A stretch of 64,000 nucleotides of DNA from Seramator thermalis. GTDB lineage: Bacteria > Bacteroidota > Bacteroidia > Bacteroidales > Dysgonomonadaceae. Under the pieces are notes generated by a model. The model searched no databases. It was not told the DNA's origin and saw only the letters and a list, made by a program, of their open reading frames with translations. This document shows, piece by piece, positions 9,248 to 17,879 of the stretch; the stretch's first letter is position 1, and every line of letters begins with the position of its first letter. The stretch is from NCBI RefSeq assembly GCF_004138125.1, contig NZ_RXHS01000004.1:245742-309741 (forward strand), read 5' to 3'. Both the position numbers and the translations under genes were made by a program.

Positions 9248-10396
9248 CTACTGTACCGAAAATTTGTAGATACACCGACTGGAATACTTCTCTCCGGGCT
9301 TCAAATATGGCGATGGCCACTTGGGTTTGTTGGGAGAATCCGGATATTTCTGTGATTCCAGACATATAGCAGAGTGCTTCATGTAGGTAACTCCCTTTTT
9401 TCCGGTGATGGTACCATCGAGAAAATTCCCGGTATAAACCTGCAATCCGGGTTCGGTAGTAAATACGTCAAGACGGATTCCGGTCGTCTGATCATATACT
9501 GTAGCTGCAACTTGCGAAATGTCACCGTTGGTATTCAGTACCCAATTGTGGTCATATCCTTTGCCATTTTTCAGCTGTTCGAAATCGTCGTTTATGCGTG
9601 CACCAATTGGAGTAGGCGTTCTGAAATCCATTGGTGTTCCATCGACTTTTTCTATCTTTCCCGTTGTCATAAACGTAGAATCGATAGGCGTATAAGCATC
9701 GGCATTGATAGTTAACAATTCGTTGAGGATTGTATTGTTGGGATCGCCGCTCAGATTAAAATAAGAGTGATTGGTAAGATTTACCACGGTTTCTTTGTCG
9801 GTTTCGGCTTCGTAACTAATGTCGATAGCATTATCTTGGGTAAGTTTCATCGTAACCTTCACGTTTAGATTTCCCGGAAAACCCGCTTCACCGTCGGGAG
9901 ATACGCAAGTCAACACTACTGTCTGACTGTCAGGCTGATTGGCTTTGAATACTTTTTTATCGAAGCCATTCGGGCCACCGTGCAGTGTATGCCCATAATT
10001 GTTTTTTGGCAACTGATATTCAACACCGGCAACGGTAATCTTCCCGTTTGCGATACGATTGCCATATCGACCGATGGTAGCTCCAAAATTGTTATCTACG
10101 GATGTATATCCCAGAATGGAATCGAATCCGAGCACCACATCCTTCATTTCCCCATCTTTATCGGGGACCATCACCGAAACGATTCGTCCTCCAAAATTGG
10201 TTATACATACCTCCATTCCATTGGCATTTTTCAACACATACAGGTTTGTGGAGTCGCCATTGATAATGGCCTGAAAATTGCTTTTCTTCAAACCCGAAAG
10301 AGTCATTTCTTCTTCTACGACCTTTTTCTGCTTGTTGGTACAACCACCAACAATGGCAATAATTGCCAACATCCAAATCAGATTGTTGATTTTCAT
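9248..10396 (-). CDS. galM: Aldose 1-epimerase (mutarotase) lipoprotein
   Basis: Interconverts the alpha and beta anomers of aldoses such as galactose, glucose or arabinose. The 382-residue product has a lipoprotein signal with lipobox VGGC (Cys19), so it is probably periplasmic and membrane-anchored rather than cytosolic like classical GalM. The family motifs are present: GRYGNRIANG, YGHTLHGGPNGFDKK with the first active-site histidine, NLTNHSYFNLSG with the catalytic histidine, and GLQVYTGNF near the glutamate base. It is the last gene of the minus-strand glycan-utilisation cluster, 47 bases after the arabinanase-type GH43, and probably helps anomer conversion of the released sugars. The symbol marks the family, not a proven substrate. 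Confidence 0.9.
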   Translation of the reverse strand: MKINNLIWMLAIIAIVGGCTNKQKKVVEEEMTLSGLKKSNFQAIINGDSTNLYVLKNANGMEVCITNFGGRIVSVMVPDKDGEMKDVVLGFDSILGYTSVDNNFGATIGRYGNRIANGKITVAGVEYQLPKNNYGHTLHGGPNGFDKKVFKANQPDSQTVVLTCVSPDGEAGFPGNLNVKVTMKLTQDNAIDISYEAETDKETVVNLTNHSYFNLSGDPNNTILNELLTINADAYTPIDSTFMTTGKIEKVDGTPMDFRTPTPIGARINDDFEQLKNGKGYDHNWVLNTNGDISQVAATVYDQTTGIRLDVFTTEPGLQVYTGNFLDGTITGKKGVTYMKHSAICLESQKYPDSPNKPKWPSPYLKPGEKYSSRCIYKFSVQ

Positions 10397-10443
10397 TGTT
10401 TCCTTTTTTAATGATTAAATATGAATTTTAAAATCAAAGCAAC

Positions 10444-11445
10444 TTAAAATATCGGCCTTTCGGCTTCGAGCGAAGGCGTCGATCCCAATACGAGAGGCCA
10501 ATCGTTATCCCAACGAATACGATCGAGCATCAATACGCGTCCCTGTGGATTATCTACCGAAACGGCGTGATATAACATCCAGTCTTGTCCTTTTTCGTCC
10601 TGTACGATTTCCGAATTATGCCCCGTGCCTACAAATTTAGCATTTTTGCGAATAAGTACCTCATGACGATTATCCTTCATCGGATTGTTCTGCTTATCAA
10701 GATATGGACCGAACAGATTTTTCGAACGACCTACGACGGTTGTATATGTACTGTTCAGACCTTCGCAACATGTACCGACCGAAGCAAACAAATAATAATA
10801 GCCATTATGTTTGTGAATATAAGTACCTTCATAAGCTGTACCGGCAACCTGAATTTTTTCCGCTCCCGGCTTTAATGACAAACCATCATCCGAAAGTTCA
10901 ATCGCATAAATTCCGTGGAAACTTCCCCAAAAAAGATATTTCTTTCCGTTGTCTTCCACAAAACAGGGATCAATGGAGTTTTGCACACCAATTTCGTTGC
11001 TGCGAAAAAGTTTGCCATGATCGGTAAACGGCCCGTCTGGATTATCGGCAGTCGCAACGCCGATGCCACATGTTTGTTCGCCACCCCACACCGACATAGA
11101 ATAATACAACACATATTTGCCATTGATCAAATTGATATCGGGAGCCCACAACCCGCCATTTGGCTCAAAAGTCGGACGGGATTGGTCGGTGAAAACAGTC
11201 CCCATAAACTGCCAGGAAATCAAATCTTTCGAACGATATATCGGCATATTGCGAATATCTTCCGTAGCATATAGATAAAAATATCCATCATCTGCCTTTA
11301 TTACCGTAGGATCGGGCATACTGCGATTGATCACAGGATTACGATAAGTAGCTTCGGGATTGGCTTCAACTCCATTTTGCGAAGGATTGCATGCCAACAG
11401 ACAAAAAATACTCGAAAACAATATGTTATTGATGAATTGAATCAT
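10444..11445 (-). CDS. GH43 lipoprotein, arabinan endo-1,5-alpha-arabinanase type
   Basis: Glycoside hydrolase of 333 residues with a lipobox (CLLAC, Cys19), predicted to be surface or periplasmic. The five-bladed GH43 propeller carries the catalytic base in SMPDPTV, the pKa modulator in SIDPCF and the general acid in AYEGTYI. The order and surroundings (LWAPDINLINGKYVLYYS, NSTYTTVVGRS, GTGHNSEIVQDE) are closest to arabinan endo-alpha-L-arabinanases, which cut alpha-1,5-arabinan. The start overlaps the end of the GH105 gene by four bases, so the two are translationally coupled. Exact substrate is inferred from motif style and the neighbouring genes; another arabinose-specific activity is possible. 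Confidence 0.88.
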   Translation of the reverse strand: MIQFINNILFSSIFCLLACNPSQNGVEANPEATYRNPVINRSMPDPTVIKADDGYFYLYATEDIRNMPIYRSKDLISWQFMGTVFTDQSRPTFEPNGGLWAPDINLINGKYVLYYSMSVWGGEQTCGIGVATADNPDGPFTDHGKLFRSNEIGVQNSIDPCFVEDNGKKYLFWGSFHGIYAIELSDDGLSLKPGAEKIQVAGTAYEGTYIHKHNGYYYLFASVGTCCEGLNSTYTTVVGRSKNLFGPYLDKQNNPMKDNRHEVLIRKNAKFVGTGHNSEIVQDEKGQDWMLYHAVSVDNPQGRVLMLDRIRWDNDWPLVLGSTPSLEAERPIF

Positions 11446-12554
11446 TTTCTATTTTTTAATTTGACAACTTCACTACCTGCGAGCAAAAACGCTCCGGTAC
11501 CATAAACTTCCCAACTATCGGCATCAAAATTTTTGCGAGGATCGGCTCCAATCGGTTGCACCCAACCGACACGACCTTCTTCGTTAACACATTCGTTTAA
11601 ACCAATCCATGCCTTTCTGACGACGGGAAGATAAATTTTAGGATCAAGCAATCCGTTGTTGATGCCCCAGGCAAACGCATAGCAAAAAAATCCCGATCCA
11701 CTCACTTCGCCACCCGGATAAGATGCCGGATCGATCAGACTTGCACGCCACAAACCATCCGACTGCTGAAGCGATGCAATGCGTGACGCCATTTCCCTAA
11801 ATAAATTTTCGTAAAAGGGTCGATTTTTATAATTATGTGGCAACTCTTGCAAAACACGCGCCAATCCGCCCATTACCCAACCATTCCCCCGCGACCAGAA
11901 TATTTTTTGCCCGTTAGCTTCTTTCAATCCCGACCCATCCGGCTTGAGAACATAATTCAAATCACGGGCAAAGAGATGTTCCTCCTTGTCGAAAAGCAAA
12001 TCGTAACATTCCTTGTAATAGGCATCATTGGCTTCGAGAAAACGTTGGTCTCCTGTCGTTATTCCTAATTTCACAAGTGAAGGAGGGGCCATGAAAAGTG
12101 CATCGCACCACCAATATTTGATAACGTCAATTTCTCCACTCGTAGGATAAGGACGACTGATATACAGCTGGATAGTATCGAGCGTGCGTTGAAGCATTTC
12201 AGGCTTTTTCTCGATACGATATAAATCGATATAAGTTTGACACACGGCTATATCATCAGCATGATACCAGCGTTTGTAAGGTTGCCAATCTACGGAATTT
12301 CCAATGTTTATCAATGCGTCATAAATACTTTGATCATGGGTTGTTTGCCATGCCGCAAACGCACCGGCATAAAACGCAGCATTCGTCCAATCACGAGGAT
12401 CGTGTTTTGGGTGTTGAAATTGCCAATTTGTAACCTTGACTAATTGATTTTTGATATATTCATCCTCAAAAATCTCTTTATCGTGCCCTTGAGAAAATAA
12501 GTTTACAGATAGACCGATCAAGATTACAATTGATAAAAAGATTTTGTTGTTCAT
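11442..12554 (-). CDS. GH105 unsaturated rhamnogalacturonyl hydrolase-type protein
   Basis: A 370-residue alpha/alpha-barrel enzyme with a signal peptide (MNNKIFLSIVILIGLSVNLFSQG). GH105 enzymes remove the unsaturated uronic acid left at the non-reducing end of oligosaccharides by polysaccharide lyases, typically from rhamnogalacturonan. Visible family segments are WYHADDIAVCQTYIDLY with the catalytic-region aspartates, KYWWCDALFMAPPSLVKLG, and IFWSRGNGWVMGGLARVL. No polysaccharide lyase is encoded nearby, so its substrate must be produced elsewhere. It overlaps the downstream arabinanase-type GH43 by four bases. Confidence 0.87.
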   Translation of the reverse strand: MNNKIFLSIVILIGLSVNLFSQGHDKEIFEDEYIKNQLVKVTNWQFQHPKHDPRDWTNAAFYAGAFAAWQTTHDQSIYDALINIGNSVDWQPYKRWYHADDIAVCQTYIDLYRIEKKPEMLQRTLDTIQLYISRPYPTSGEIDVIKYWWCDALFMAPPSLVKLGITTGDQRFLEANDAYYKECYDLLFDKEEHLFARDLNYVLKPDGSGLKEANGQKIFWSRGNGWVMGGLARVLQELPHNYKNRPFYENLFREMASRIASLQQSDGLWRASLIDPASYPGGEVSGSGFFCYAFAWGINNGLLDPKIYLPVVRKAWIGLNECVNEEGRVGWVQPIGADPRKNFDADSWEVYGTGAFLLAGSEVVKLKNRK

Positions 12555-12632
12555 TTGGAGTCAATTTATTACACGTTATTAAATTCATTTCACAAATATC
12601 GGACTTTTGTTTTGATTTTCCTTCACTTTTTA

Positions 12633-13796
12633 TCAATTTTCATTCTTCACAATTTTACCTTTAATCATCCAAATACCGATTTTGTCCGATCTGAAATTCG
12701 TTGAAGAAACAGCAGCAATTTCTCGATTTCCCAAATCGCACAACGAATTCCATTTTGCTTCTTTATTTAGGGGTACAGAAAAAGGTTGCGATGGAGAAAT
12801 AAAATCTGAAGGTTTGTCACTAATAGCAACTTCCATCGTAGAAAGTTCCCAATTGTAAGTTCGGTTCTCGGTCGTTTGGAATGACAGCACATAAATTCCT
12901 TCACTCGTACGAATTAAATAAGGAGCTCCGGCATAAACCGATGAAGGAAGCGGCACTTTCAATGGAGAATAACGATTAGAGGAATGAGCGAACACAGGCT
13001 CTTTCCAATTATCTTTAATCGAATTTTTTACAATAAAAGGCTTAAATTGCTCATTCCCATTATCTTCAATAGCAACATAAATATCCTTACCATCCGTAGC
13101 GGGCACCGGCATTCCATCTCGAAAGCCGGCACGAAATGAAACAGTGGTAATTTCAGATGACCATGTCAACCCATTATCGCCGGATTCGATCATGGAAATT
13201 TCTTGCTCGTTGCTTTGCTGATAAGGATTTTCATTGGCAAAATAGAGTTGTATTCTGCCATCGGGCAAAAGCAGAAAAGACGGTTCCCAACAACCGTCAA
13301 TGAATCGAGGTGCAGCCCGATATACAATTTGCTCCTCACCCCAGGTTTTTCCGTTATCTCTACTTCGCTTTATGGCAATAGAGAAAGGATAGACCTCATC
13401 TTTATTCGGGCGAAAATTACAAGCTATTAAAATATCGTTATTGGGCAATTGGATAATTTCAGGATTAGCAATATTTATTCGTGCACTTCTTCCATTTTCG
13501 TTATCAATAACGTCGAAGCCGGTGAAGGCAATCACCGGATTGCTCCAGGTGACTCCTCCATCGATACTTTTTTTGATCAAAACATCGCCCTTACGATTTT
13601 CGTAGGCTACAAGCAACGAACCATCACCCAGTCTTTTCATTCGTGGATAACCACCTTCTTCGGCAATGCATACGAGCGAATGTTGCTGCCAAGCAATGGA
13701 CAAATTCTTAGTTTGGGCCGAAATCGGGTTTTCTCCGGCACACGAAAAAAGAAAGAGGACGATGAAACAACATACTATTTGTCTAAAATACGACAT
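12633..13796 (-). CDS. BNR/Asp-box propeller lipoprotein, GH93-like or sialidase-like
   Basis: Lipoprotein of 387 residues (lipobox FLFSC, Cys19) with a six-bladed propeller marked by Asp-boxes: SIDGGVTW, SRDNGKTW and SGDNGLTW. This architecture is shared by GH33 sialidases and GH93 exo-arabinanases. The N-terminal segment GGYPRMKRLGDGSLLVAYE, together with the arabinan-type neighbours, makes exo-alpha-1,5-arabinanase (GH93) the better guess, but no catalytic residue has been matched and the sialidase-like reading stays open. The start overlaps the GH2 gene end by 22 bases, consistent with an operon. It presumably acts on the cell surface or in the periplasm. Confidence 0.7.
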   Translation of the reverse strand: MSYFRQIVCCFIVLFLFSCAGENPISAQTKNLSIAWQQHSLVCIAEEGGYPRMKRLGDGSLLVAYENRKGDVLIKKSIDGGVTWSNPVIAFTGFDVIDNENGRSARINIANPEIIQLPNNDILIACNFRPNKDEVYPFSIAIKRSRDNGKTWGEEQIVYRAAPRFIDGCWEPSFLLLPDGRIQLYFANENPYQQSNEQEISMIESGDNGLTWSSEITTVSFRAGFRDGMPVPATDGKDIYVAIEDNGNEQFKPFIVKNSIKDNWKEPVFAHSSNRYSPLKVPLPSSVYAGAPYLIRTSEGIYVLSFQTTENRTYNWELSTMEVAISDKPSDFISPSQPFSVPLNKEAKWNSLCDLGNREIAAVSSTNFRSDKIGIWMIKGKIVKNEN

Positions 13797-15586
13797 ATTT
13801 CCTGATTCACTTTTCTTATGCGAGGTTCATCCATTTTGACTACTGCCCGATCGTATGTCATCAATCCATTGACTTCAACTTCCACATCGGTAGTCTGCGT
13901 GTAAACCGCAGCAGAAAATCCATGAAGAATCAGAGGCTTCAGCATTTCGGCAAATTTAACGTATTCATCTGTAACATCTTTGGAATTGTCGAACTGAACA
14001 TATCCCCAATTCCGATTCGGTTCCCACAAATGATCCTTGAGTGCAAGACCTATACCGCCATATTCACCTAAAACCGTAGCGCGTTGCGCATCGTAAAGAT
14101 ATAAATCGGGTTGAGGATAATTGTGCAAATCGAGGATATCACCCACGGGATAATGATTTCCACCGCTGGCGGGATTTACCAATCGCGAAGGGTCGTACTG
14201 TTTGGTCCATTCTACGATTTCTTTGGTTTTAAATTGTCCCCATGCCTCGTTAAAGGGAACCCACACCCCTACTGAGGGATTGGAGTAAAGATAATCGATG
14301 ATTTCTTTCCATTCCTTCCGATAATTGGCTTCCGACTCTGCTGTACGCATGCTCTCGGGACCCTTAAAATAATCACGGCTGTTCCATCCGGGACCTCTAT
14401 CTCCACTCGGCATATCTTGCCAAACAATCATACCCAGCCGATCGCAATGCGTGTACCAGCGTGCCGGCTCAACTTTCACATGCTTGCGAATCATGTTGAA
14501 TCCGAAATCTTTGGTCTTCTGAATATCATACTTCAACGCTTCATCGGTAGGAGCAGTGTAAAGTCCGTCAGGCCACCAACCCTGATCCAGCGGACCAAAC
14601 TGGAAAAGATCTTTATTGTTAAGCTGCAAACGCACAATTCCTCTGCTATCGCGTTTAGTGGAATATTTGCGCATGGCTGCATAGCTTTTTACCTTGTCAA
14701 CAGGAGTTGTGCCATCGAACAGCGTAATTTCCAGATCATACAGAAATGGATCGTCAGGCGACCACAATTTCACGTTTTCGGGCATTGCAATTTCCACCGG
14801 AAGGTTATTGATTGATTGCCCAATGGCAACCTGACGTGAACCGTCCATCACTTTCACTACCAATTTCTGATTATTACGTTCACTATTGGTGAGTGCATTC
14901 ACCGTCAATGTATTTTTGTCGATGTCAGGCGTTATACGAAGGTTTTCGATATACTGTTTTGGAACAGGTTCCAACCAAACCGTCTGCCAAATTCCTGTAA
15001 CCGAAGTGTACCAAATTCCTTCAGGCTTGTTTACCTGCTTACCACGAGGTTGATATCCATCATTGGTCGGATCCCAAACCTTTACAGTGAGTTTGTTTTG
15101 TCCGCTCTTCAAAGCAAGTGTAATGTCGAACGTGAATGGGGTATATCCGCCGGTGTGCGTTCCGACGAGAATATCGTTAACCCAAACTTCCGTTTTCCAA
15201 TCCACGGCACCGAAATGTAGCAATATTGCATTATTTTTCCATTTTGCGGGGACTGAAAATTCGCGTACATACCAAAGTTCATTCTCTTTACCCACCTTTT
15301 TTTGCACTCCCGATAAGCTCGACTCAATGGCAAAAGGAACAAGGATTTGCCCATCAAAAGAAGTGGGTGTTTGTTTTCCTACAGGACGAACGGCATAATT
15401 CCACAAGCCATTAAGATTTTGCCATTCCGATCTTTCCATGATAGGACGCGGATACACGGGCAACACGTTGTTTACATCGATTTGCGACGCCCATTTCGTT
15501 TTGATTTTGTCGCCGGCAGGTTTCCATTGGGCTGATACAGCTAAAGAAACAATCAAAACGAAAGATAAAAAGCTTATTCTTCTCAT
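13775..15586 (-). CDS. GH2 family glycoside hydrolase
   Basis: A 603-residue enzyme with a signal peptide (MRRISFLSFVLIVSLAVSAQ) and the GH2 domain order: sugar-binding jelly roll (about 45-210), immunoglobulin-like domain (about 212-310), and TIM barrel (about 315-600). The acid/base glutamate is Glu447 in FNEAWG and the nucleophile is Glu508 in LGEYGG. This is short for GH2, without the additional C-terminal domains of LacZ-type enzymes. GH2 includes beta-galactosidases, beta-glucuronidases, beta-mannosidases and alpha-L-arabinofuranosidases, so specificity cannot be fixed from sequence. It is part of the minus-strand enzyme operon. Confidence 0.9.
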   Translation of the reverse strand: MRRISFLSFVLIVSLAVSAQWKPAGDKIKTKWASQIDVNNVLPVYPRPIMERSEWQNLNGLWNYAVRPVGKQTPTSFDGQILVPFAIESSLSGVQKKVGKENELWYVREFSVPAKWKNNAILLHFGAVDWKTEVWVNDILVGTHTGGYTPFTFDITLALKSGQNKLTVKVWDPTNDGYQPRGKQVNKPEGIWYTSVTGIWQTVWLEPVPKQYIENLRITPDIDKNTLTVNALTNSERNNQKLVVKVMDGSRQVAIGQSINNLPVEIAMPENVKLWSPDDPFLYDLEITLFDGTTPVDKVKSYAAMRKYSTKRDSRGIVRLQLNNKDLFQFGPLDQGWWPDGLYTAPTDEALKYDIQKTKDFGFNMIRKHVKVEPARWYTHCDRLGMIVWQDMPSGDRGPGWNSRDYFKGPESMRTAESEANYRKEWKEIIDYLYSNPSVGVWVPFNEAWGQFKTKEIVEWTKQYDPSRLVNPASGGNHYPVGDILDLHNYPQPDLYLYDAQRATVLGEYGGIGLALKDHLWEPNRNWGYVQFDNSKDVTDEYVKFAEMLKPLILHGFSAAVYTQTTDVEVEVNGLMTYDRAVVKMDEPRIRKVNQEICRILDK

Positions 15587-15628
15587 AAGTATAAAAATAT
15601 GATGTTAATAAATTTTGAAATTTTTCCG

Positions 15629-16729
15629 TTAATCTTTACTGGTCAAACTCTTAATGAGCTTAATTTCATCCTTATTATATGGGGTCCCGTCTTTTCTGAA
15701 AATATCGTGGAACCAGATTTTGGGTTCCGAACCATCGGGCATTGGAGTATCCCAAGCATATATGGTATTCGTTTTGCCTGCAACCAACCCCCAATTGTAG
15801 GCCCCGATATTTTCGCGTTTGAGTATTGGCATTATGTCCTTAAAGAGGCTGTTGCGCGTACGTGCCATGTATTCTGTACAAATAAGCGGCTTTTGGGTAA
15901 GCAAGCGAAGTGTATCAATATACCGTTTATGGTCGATCGAATCACCATAATTGTGATAGGTGATGATGTCGGAATTTTTGATCTGATAATCGCAAAGCTC
16001 TTCCAAATCCCAATTCCACACACCGGCGGAAAGGGGTTGTGATGGATTGATTTCACGACCCCACTCGAAAACTTTTTCGAGCAAAGGCAAACTTTTGTTG
16101 CCATAGCCGGAATTGCCGGGTTCGTTGTAAACATCCCAAAGCACAATGCGGGAATCGTTAGAAAATGTACGAAGAATATCTTTCACGTATTTTTCGAGCG
16201 AACCAATCATAGCAGGATTGATAAAAATAGAATCACCCGGATCGCGCACCCAGCCGGAGTTGTGAATACCCGGTTTCGGATCGGGTTGCTTACCCGCCTT
16301 ATAAGTCGGGTTCCAACAATCGTCGAAAAATACAAACAAGGTAGAAATGCCGTGCTGATCGGCGATATTCAAATATTCTTTCATGCGGTTTTTAAATCCG
16401 GCCGTGTCAATTTGCCATGCGAGATGGTGCAGATACACGCGCATCGAGTTAAATCCAATACTTTCGGCATAACCAAGCTCGCGATCAATAGTCTCAGGAT
16501 CAAACGTTTCGGCTTGCCACATTTCTATCTGGTTGATGGCAGTGCTCGGAATAAAATCGGCTCCGCGCAACCATCCCCATTGCTTGTACCACTGTTGGGC
16601 TTGTTCGGCAGACCATACTTCACGTGCTTGAGTTTCCTCATCAGGTACGTTGTTGTTGCCTTGATTACAGGAAATAATTCCGATAAAAACAATGACTAAT
16701 GTCATGAGTGTGAAAAAGAATCTTTTCAT
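15629..16729 (-). CDS. GH5-like cellulase-fold glycoside hydrolase lipoprotein
   Basis: Lipoprotein of 366 residues (lipobox GIISC, Cys21) with a clan GH-A TIM barrel. The acid/base is Glu203 in VYNEPGN and the likely nucleophile is Glu286 in CTEYMAR. The N-terminal WLRGADFIPS and NSMRVYLHHLAWQ are usual for the GH5-type cellulase fold in Bacteroidetes loci, often annotated as 1,4-beta-xylanase or cellulase without biochemical support. It lies between GH2 and the first GH43 paralogue with short gaps, consistent with one operon. Substrate unknown. Confidence 0.85.
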   Translation of the reverse strand: MKRFFFTLMTLVIVFIGIISCNQGNNNVPDEETQAREVWSAEQAQQWYKQWGWLRGADFIPSTAINQIEMWQAETFDPETIDRELGYAESIGFNSMRVYLHHLAWQIDTAGFKNRMKEYLNIADQHGISTLFVFFDDCWNPTYKAGKQPDPKPGIHNSGWVRDPGDSIFINPAMIGSLEKYVKDILRTFSNDSRIVLWDVYNEPGNSGYGNKSLPLLEKVFEWGREINPSQPLSAGVWNWDLEELCDYQIKNSDIITYHNYGDSIDHKRYIDTLRLLTQKPLICTEYMARTRNSLFKDIMPILKRENIGAYNWGLVAGKTNTIYAWDTPMPDGSEPKIWFHDIFRKDGTPYNKDEIKLIKSLTSKD

Positions 16730-16753
16730 ATTCTTGATTATTTATGATGTTTG

Positions 16754-17707
16754 TTATTTTATATTCAAACAAGGGGTAAAATCATCCTTTTCGATAAACA
16801 TTCTTTCAACGCCATTCAATTTGCTGAAACGGACGCTACCGATATACATTTCACGAGGATGAATACTCGATGCACTATGATGCGCATGAAAAACAATTCG
16901 GAGATTTTTCTTTTTATCGCGAAAAATGGCACTATGCCCCACCCCTTGCAATCCGTCAGGATTTTGCAACAAAGGATTATCAAGATATTTATGCCAGTCG
17001 CCCATAATATGGGTAGCTGTTGCACACCCCACTCCATAAAAAGGACTTTCGTAACTGTTTGCAGAATAGGTCATGTAATAAACACCGTTGTGTTTGATGA
17101 CAAACGGGCATTCGTTTACCCTTGGCCAAACCTCTTCCCACGATTGAGATACATGAATGCATGGATGCATTGTTTCTTTTTTCAGCGTCATCAAATCGTT
17201 CTCCAGTTCAGCTACCCAAACATTATTTCCATCGTTGAAACGGACAAAAAACAAATACGCTTTTCCGTCATCATCGATAAAGAGAGAATTGTCAATGGCT
17301 TTTTCCTCCTCCAACATTGGTTTCTGAACGGTTTGCCTAAATGGCCCAAATGGCGAATCGGAAACAGCTACACAAATATGCTCATCGGCAGAGTAATACA
17401 TATAGAATTTCCCGTTTACATGATATACTTCGGGTGCCCAAAACCATTTTTCGCCGAAAGAATCGTTTTTGTGCAACGCAAGATTTTCCGATTTGTCCCA
17501 ACTTTTCAAATCTTTCGAAGTATAAACCTCGATGCCGTCAGCAGCATGTGTTCCATAAGCATAATACATGCCCCGATAAAGCAAAATAAATGGATCGGCA
17601 AGCGGAACTTTTTGACAGGCCACATTTTGTGCTCCGATATCTGCGGCTGCAACAAAAGCAACGAAACAAACCAATGCTTGTCGAAACATCGAAAAAAATT
17701 TTCTCAT
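16754..17707 (-). CDS. GH43 protein, first of two close paralogues
   Basis: Glycoside hydrolase family 43 protein of 317 residues with a non-lipoprotein signal peptide (MRKFFSMFRQALVCFVAF...). Five-bladed propeller residues are the base in LADPFIL, the modulator in AIDNSLF, and the predicted general acid in VNECPFVIKHNG. It is closely similar along its length to the GH43 protein at 26897-27856, sharing long identical blocks such as EEEKAIDNSLFIDD. It differs at the acid motif: the usual Glu-Gly-Pro is Glu-Cys-Pro here, which may alter activity. The frame is open up to 17776, but ATG 17707 gives the best signal peptide. Probably acts on alpha-L-arabinofuranosyl or xylosyl linkages; specificity is open. 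Confidence 0.87.
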   Translation of the reverse strand: MRKFFSMFRQALVCFVAFVAAADIGAQNVACQKVPLADPFILLYRGMYYAYGTHAADGIEVYTSKDLKSWDKSENLALHKNDSFGEKWFWAPEVYHVNGKFYMYYSADEHICVAVSDSPFGPFRQTVQKPMLEEEKAIDNSLFIDDDGKAYLFFVRFNDGNNVWVAELENDLMTLKKETMHPCIHVSQSWEEVWPRVNECPFVIKHNGVYYMTYSANSYESPFYGVGCATATHIMGDWHKYLDNPLLQNPDGLQGVGHSAIFRDKKKNLRIVFHAHHSASSIHPREMYIGSVRFSKLNGVERMFIEKDDFTPCLNIK

Positions 17708-17879
17708 GATATGGGCATCGCAACTTTTATCCATTAGTATATAATTTAAACTGTAAACTCGTTTTGCAAAAAACAAGGTGAATGTTCACACCATTCGATG
17801 CATAAAGGTAGAATATTGCGATGTGAAAATCGAAACAAATATCTCAAAACATATCACTTTTGTCTATCAATCGACTTTT